Shown: positions 60,291 to 64,000 of the stretch, piece by piece
How the letters are laid out: each line of letters opens with the position of its first letter
How positions within the stretch are numbered: the first letter of the stretch is position 1
Source of the DNA: Begonia masoniana
Taxonomy: Eukaryota > Streptophyta > Magnoliopsida > Cucurbitales > Begoniaceae
Assembly (NCBI GenBank): GCA_022432975.1
Contig: CM039510.1
Location: 16,385,023 to 16,449,022 of the forward strand
Length of the DNA: 64,000 nucleotides
Reading direction: 5' to 3'
Translations under genes and position numbers: made by a program
Notes under the pieces: model-generated
What the model was told of the DNA's origin: nothing
The model's input: only the letters and a program-made list of their open reading frames with translations
The model's database searches: none

Positions 60291-60954
60291 TGTAACGCCC
60301 CGAGTTATCCGAACCCGGTTCGCTACATTCACTTACTAAACCATACTAGAAAATTCGCGAAAAATTTAAAACTTTCCTCCACACATTAATATCATCATTT
60401 AAACACGTTTAAAAATAATTTAAACATTTCAACGGAAGACTTTCATAGAAAACAATATTAACTTTAATAAAATTTTGAGTAAAAAGGTAAACATTCTTCG
60501 TATAATCCAAAATAACCTTCCTTTAAAAATTTTTGGGCAGCATAACACCTAATTCTCTTGAAAAACCAAAACATCCTGCAAATTTTATTCTCAAATCAAT
60601 TAACCAAAACTATCATCCGTAGAATCTTCATCCAGTACCAAAAATATTTGTATGCATCAACACTAACTAATAAAAGTTTAAATCCGACTATACGACCCAA
60701 AATGATTCAACACAATTTTAAAATGACTTCAAAATGTTCACCCACACACTATGGTCAAAACGCCCTAACAGCTGGCAGGATCGTCCCACGAGCGCGCTTC
60801 TTCAACGGCCACCTAGTCCTGAACATGCTCTGAGTACTCACCAGGAATGACCTCGTCACCTACATCACAGAACTCATCTATTAGCCTAATGCTAAGCAAG
60901 TAATGCATAATAAAAATAATAATAATAACCCTGCACATCCTAACATATGCAATC
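60291..60954 (-). repeat. 5' LTR of the minus-strand element, truncated
   Basis: It starts TGTAACGCCCCGAGTTATCC and reaches the minus-strand acceptor-like GATGTAG|GTGACG near 60859 and hairpin TTAGC-ATTAG-GCTAA at about 60880-60895, then is cut by the TGTAACGCCCC terminus at 60955. The rest lies beyond the window. Confidence 0.85.
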
Positions 60955-61259
60955 TGTAACGCCCCGAGTTGTCTGAACCAGGTTTGTTACTTAAAAACCC
61001 GAACACAGCTAATGAAATTTCGGACCAAATTTAAAATTTCATTTGAGAAATCAGATTTAAACGTTTGACAAAACACAAAAGCTTGCAGCGGAAAAATCTT
61101 TGAGTAAAGCAGTGTTTGAATAAGTAATTAAAATATTATAAAATAATTCGACCGGAAGAGATGGAGGCCTGGGCGTGAAATGCTTGAAGTTCATAAGAGT
61201 CAAGCAAATCATCCGCTGAGAAAAGACAACGGAAGAGACTGAATAGACAACATAAGGCT

Positions 61260-61830
61260 TCTTCTGGTGGCAAACGACAAGACTTCGGTTATATCAACCG
61301 GTCACAAAACGACAAACACTACCTACATCTTCCGATGACGTCATCCGGATGACTCCTTCATCCGATCGACGTATCGTTACATCATCCGGTGAAATAAGAG
61401 GACATCATCCGGTGTACGTGTGCCCCTCAGTGAGCAATTAAAAACATAACCCGGTGATAAACACACTTCAAATCTCTTCTCACCCGAGCACTAGACGACA
61501 AAATAATAAACACATCGCCGGTCACTAGACGACAAATATGCACATTGCACGGTCACTAGACGACAATATACGCACCGCCCGTCACTCGACGACAAAATAA
61601 TACGCACATCGCCCGGTCACTAGGCGACAAAATAATAGCACTCACATCGCCCGGTCACTAGGCGACAAAATAATACGCACATCGCCCCGGTCACTAGACG
61701 ACAAATAATAGCACATCGCCCGGTCACTAGACTACAAAATAATACGCACATCGCCCGGTCACTAGACGACAAAATAATACACACATCGCCCGATTGACAT
61801 AAAATTTCATCATCCGGTGACTTTACTGAA
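61260..61830. repeat. LTR minisatellite, 36-bp unit
   Basis: About nine units like CGCCCGGTCACTAGACGACA plus AAATAATACGCACAT, preceded by looser CATCCGGTGA-type words. Related to the array at 24930-25330. Confidence 0.85.
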
Positions 61831-62309
61831 GTCATCTTTCGATAGAAAACAGACACAACACTATCTACAGAAAGGAATTTTACTTGCTTCTCCAAGACCA
61901 TTCAGAAACAACTCAACCATTGCATTAGTTAAGCCTAGTAAAAATCAACATTAAAAAAAAAAAAAACTCAACAGAGTATTAATAAATCTCAAAACGTATT
62001 TGAAATGCAAAAATCTCTGCTGTCCTGAAAACTCGACATACTCAGAATAAATCGTTATTAATTAAACCTCAACCATTACCGACACCAGTTAACCCGCCTC
62101 ATCAGTTTACCAAGCGAGACATGGATGTGCTCCTCCAACACATCTAACCTCTGTGCACTCAGAATTTCACCTGTGGTATCCTCAACACCTACATCACAAA
62201 CTCATCTATTAGCCCTAATGCTAAGTAAGTAAGGCAATAATGAAATGATATGCTGAAACAAAATCCTAATATGCAGGTTTCTACTTTCTCATCTCGGTTG
62301 TACATCGTT

Positions 62310-62510
62310 TGTTTACTGATCAGATCCCATGATTCCTTGGGAGTGGATCAGTTCTCCCAATGTCTACATCATCTTCAGTAATTAAGGGGTGGATGAGGTC
62401 CCTTAATAACTGTTCTGATCCCTCAATTCCTTTGGGAGTGGGATCAGTTCTCCCAATGTTATAAATCCTCTTCATCAGTTAAGAGGTGGATTAGTTCCCT
62501 TAACCGCCAA
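62310..62510. repeat. two-unit LTR repeat of about 115 bp
   Basis: GATC(A/C)...CCTTGGGAGTGG-ATCAGTTCTCCCAATGT followed by a TTAAGGGGTGGAT block occurs twice, at about 62325 and 62430. It lies inside the proposed LTR intron. Confidence 0.75.
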
Positions 62511-63221
62511 TGCCTGTCAATCTGAACTTGCCTTTCCATATGATACATGAAAATTCATTTTCGTTTTCTTTCAAATTATGATGCATGACATACAGAAAAT
62601 ACTCAAATATGCAAGAACTTGCTGTTTTGTGATGTAGCCCGAGGGCACACACAATACTTTACTTACCTGGTCTCCTGGAAATCGCTCGGCTATATGCTAC
62701 TCCAGAAATCTGCTCACCTAAAACCATCGCCAGATTATATATTAGATCCCCACTAGACTTTATCTAACTACCCTGAAATCTAAGGAAGCCGGTTTGGGGC
62801 CCTACTGATTAAACCTTCCGTTACATTACTAACCCCAAACCCAAATCTCTCACTCGCAGCCTTTCGAAAACCCATACATGGCAATCCTTCAACGACCTAA
62901 GCACTAGAAACAGCAAGTAATTTAATCAAAACTCAACCTTGGTTGGGGAAAAATCGGAGGGGAATCGCCTAGAGGATGTTCGCCGAGCTGAGAGATAAGA
63001 GTAATAAAATAGTGGCGGCTAAACCTCACTAAACCCTTTCCTTAAATGCGTTATCCAACAATGTAAATTTGCAATTACCATCTTGCCCCTGCCTAATAAC
63101 CTAATCAACATTTCCCTCAATTTAACCATAAAATTATATACCACCGTTTGATAACTTATTTGATTATATTGAAATCGGGTGCTACAATCTACCCTCCTTA
63201 AAAGAATTTTGTCCTCAAAAT

Positions 63222-64000
63222 TCAGTACCTGAATAATTCTGGATGTGGTCCATCATGTCCTGCTGGCACTCCCAGGTCGTCTCCTCTACATTCTGGTTGT
63301 GCCATAAGACTTTCACTAGTGGGACCTCTTTGTTGCGTAATACCTCACTGCGTAATCCAAGATCTTACTGGTTTCTCTTCATAGGCAAGGTTAGGACAAA
63401 TTTCGAGGTCTTGCTGTTCCATGATTTGGTTGGGATCCCTTATGCACTTTTTCAACATAGAAACATGGAATACGTCATGTATTCCTTTCATAGAAGCTGG
63501 TAGCTGCAACAGATAGGCTGCTCTCCCAACTCTTTTCAGAATAGTGAACGGTCCAATAAATCTGGGGTTCAACTTGCCTTTCTTCCCGAATCTGACAACT
63601 CCTTTAAATGGTGACACTTTAAGGAAAACTTCATCACCTACTTCAAACTCTAATTCTCTTCGTCTTTTATCAGCATAACTCTTCTGGCGGCTTTGAGCTG
63701 TCAAAATTCTCTGTCGGATGAGGGCAACCTTCTCCACAGTTTGTTGCACAATATTAGGACCAAGCAATTGTGCTTCACCAACTTCATCCTAGTACAAAGG
63801 AGATCTGCATTTTTGTCCATACAAGGCTTCATACGGTGCCATTCCTATTGTTGCTTGAAAGCTGTTATTGTAAGAGAACTCGACCAATGGTAAATATCTA
63901 CTCCAAGATCCTTGAAAATCCAATACGCATGCTCGGAGCATATCTTCCTAAGGTTGAATAGTCCTCTCGGATTGTCCATCCGTTGAGGGTGGAAGGCTGT
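63222..64000 (-). pseudogene. gypsy pol 3' end: integrase C-terminus and chromodomain, partial
   Basis: On the minus strand the frame ends in a TGA at 63224-63222 after a chromodomain (PLVKVLWHNQNVEETTWE) read in one frame. A shift near 63350 joins it to the upstream frame with QSRQKSYADKRRRELEFEVG, GKLNPRFIGPFTILKRVG and HDVFHVSMLKKC. Further upstream, TAG replaces the Trp of LY-DEVGE near 63789, and integrase sequence ([18 protein letters not shown]) continues to the window edge. The element extends beyond 64000. Confidence 0.88.

Larger units (their letters stand above)
52641..60954 (-). mobile_element. degenerate gypsy chromovirus, minus strand, with gap in left LTR
   Basis: The plus-strand order is 3' LTR (52641-55585), polypurine tract (55586-55598), pol and gag reading leftward to rightward on the minus strand (55624-60131), primer site (60277-60287), and the start of the 5' LTR (60291-60954), which is cut by another element. 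Both LTRs begin TGTAACGCCCCGAGTTATCC and match over about 390 bases with few differences. Inserted in the LTR at 50270-52640. Confidence 0.85.
60955..63186 (-). repeat. 3' LTR of a second minus-strand chromovirus
   Basis: Plus-strand ends TGTAACGCCCCGAG and GGGTGCTACA, 2,232 bases, followed on the right by a polypurine tract (63187-63199) and pol. On the minus strand: donor-like AG|GTAAGT at 62666, hairpin TTAGC-loop-GCTAA near 62211-62227, acceptor-like GATGTAG|GTG at 62189. Apparent intron about 478 bases. Contains two minisatellites. Confidence 0.88.

Overview
This is plant nuclear DNA that holds almost no intact genes. The support for a plant is: Ty3/gypsy chromovirus retrotransposons of Tekay/Del type, many solo LTRs, a Cassandra-type LTR carrying a 5S rRNA-like segment, TTTAGGG-type repeats, plastid fragments (ycf1, trnN, rpoC2) and fragments of a plant mitochondrial linear-plasmid polymerase pair. 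I cannot name the species from sequence alone. The density of nested LTRs and organelle DNA suggests pericentromeric or other heterochromatin.

Layout. 1-1383: right part of an LTR. 1384-5.6 kb: unassigned repeats and organelle-like DNA. 5.6-39.25 kb: the main locus. A phage-type (single-subunit) RNA polymerase gene followed in the same direction by a protein-primed-type family B DNA polymerase gene, the gene pair of plant mitochondrial linear plasmids, lies here as seven fragments. Five LTR insertions cut it: an interrupted solo LTR (6067-11624), a complete Tekay-like element (12218-22523), solo LTRs at 24650-27917 and 28580-31322, and an interrupted solo LTR (31607-38574). Four junctions carry 5-bp target-site duplications (one with a mismatch); the fifth has the repeat offset by 3 bases. 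At the last four junctions the polymerase reading frame resumes on the other side. 39.25-42.9 kb: gypsy scraps, a plastid ycf1-trnN fragment and unassigned DNA. 42.9-47.8 kb: a minus-strand solo LTR, part of which is present twice with its flank, probably an assembly duplication. 47.8-50.0 kb: plastid rpoC2 C-terminal half. 50.1-64 kb: a chain of nested gypsy elements, including a degenerate element at 52641-60954 whose left LTR contains a 100-N gap and degenerate telomere-like repeat, and the 3' end of another element that runs off the window.

The most unusual sequence signals, besides the split plasmid locus, lie within the LTRs. LTRs of several distinct families share an AG|GTAAGT donor-like site followed by a GGCC hairpin, and about 500-600 bases further on a TTACT(A/G)AG motif, a small hairpin whose stem varies compensatorily, and a TGTAG|GTG acceptor-like site. 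This looks like a conserved leader intron. One LTR family also carries a second, longer covarying hairpin embedded in clusters of CGATCG palindromes. Many LTRs hold their own minisatellite.

No gene in the window is expected to make a normal host protein. The nearest to intact is the Tekay gag-pol, broken only by two Trp-to-stop changes.
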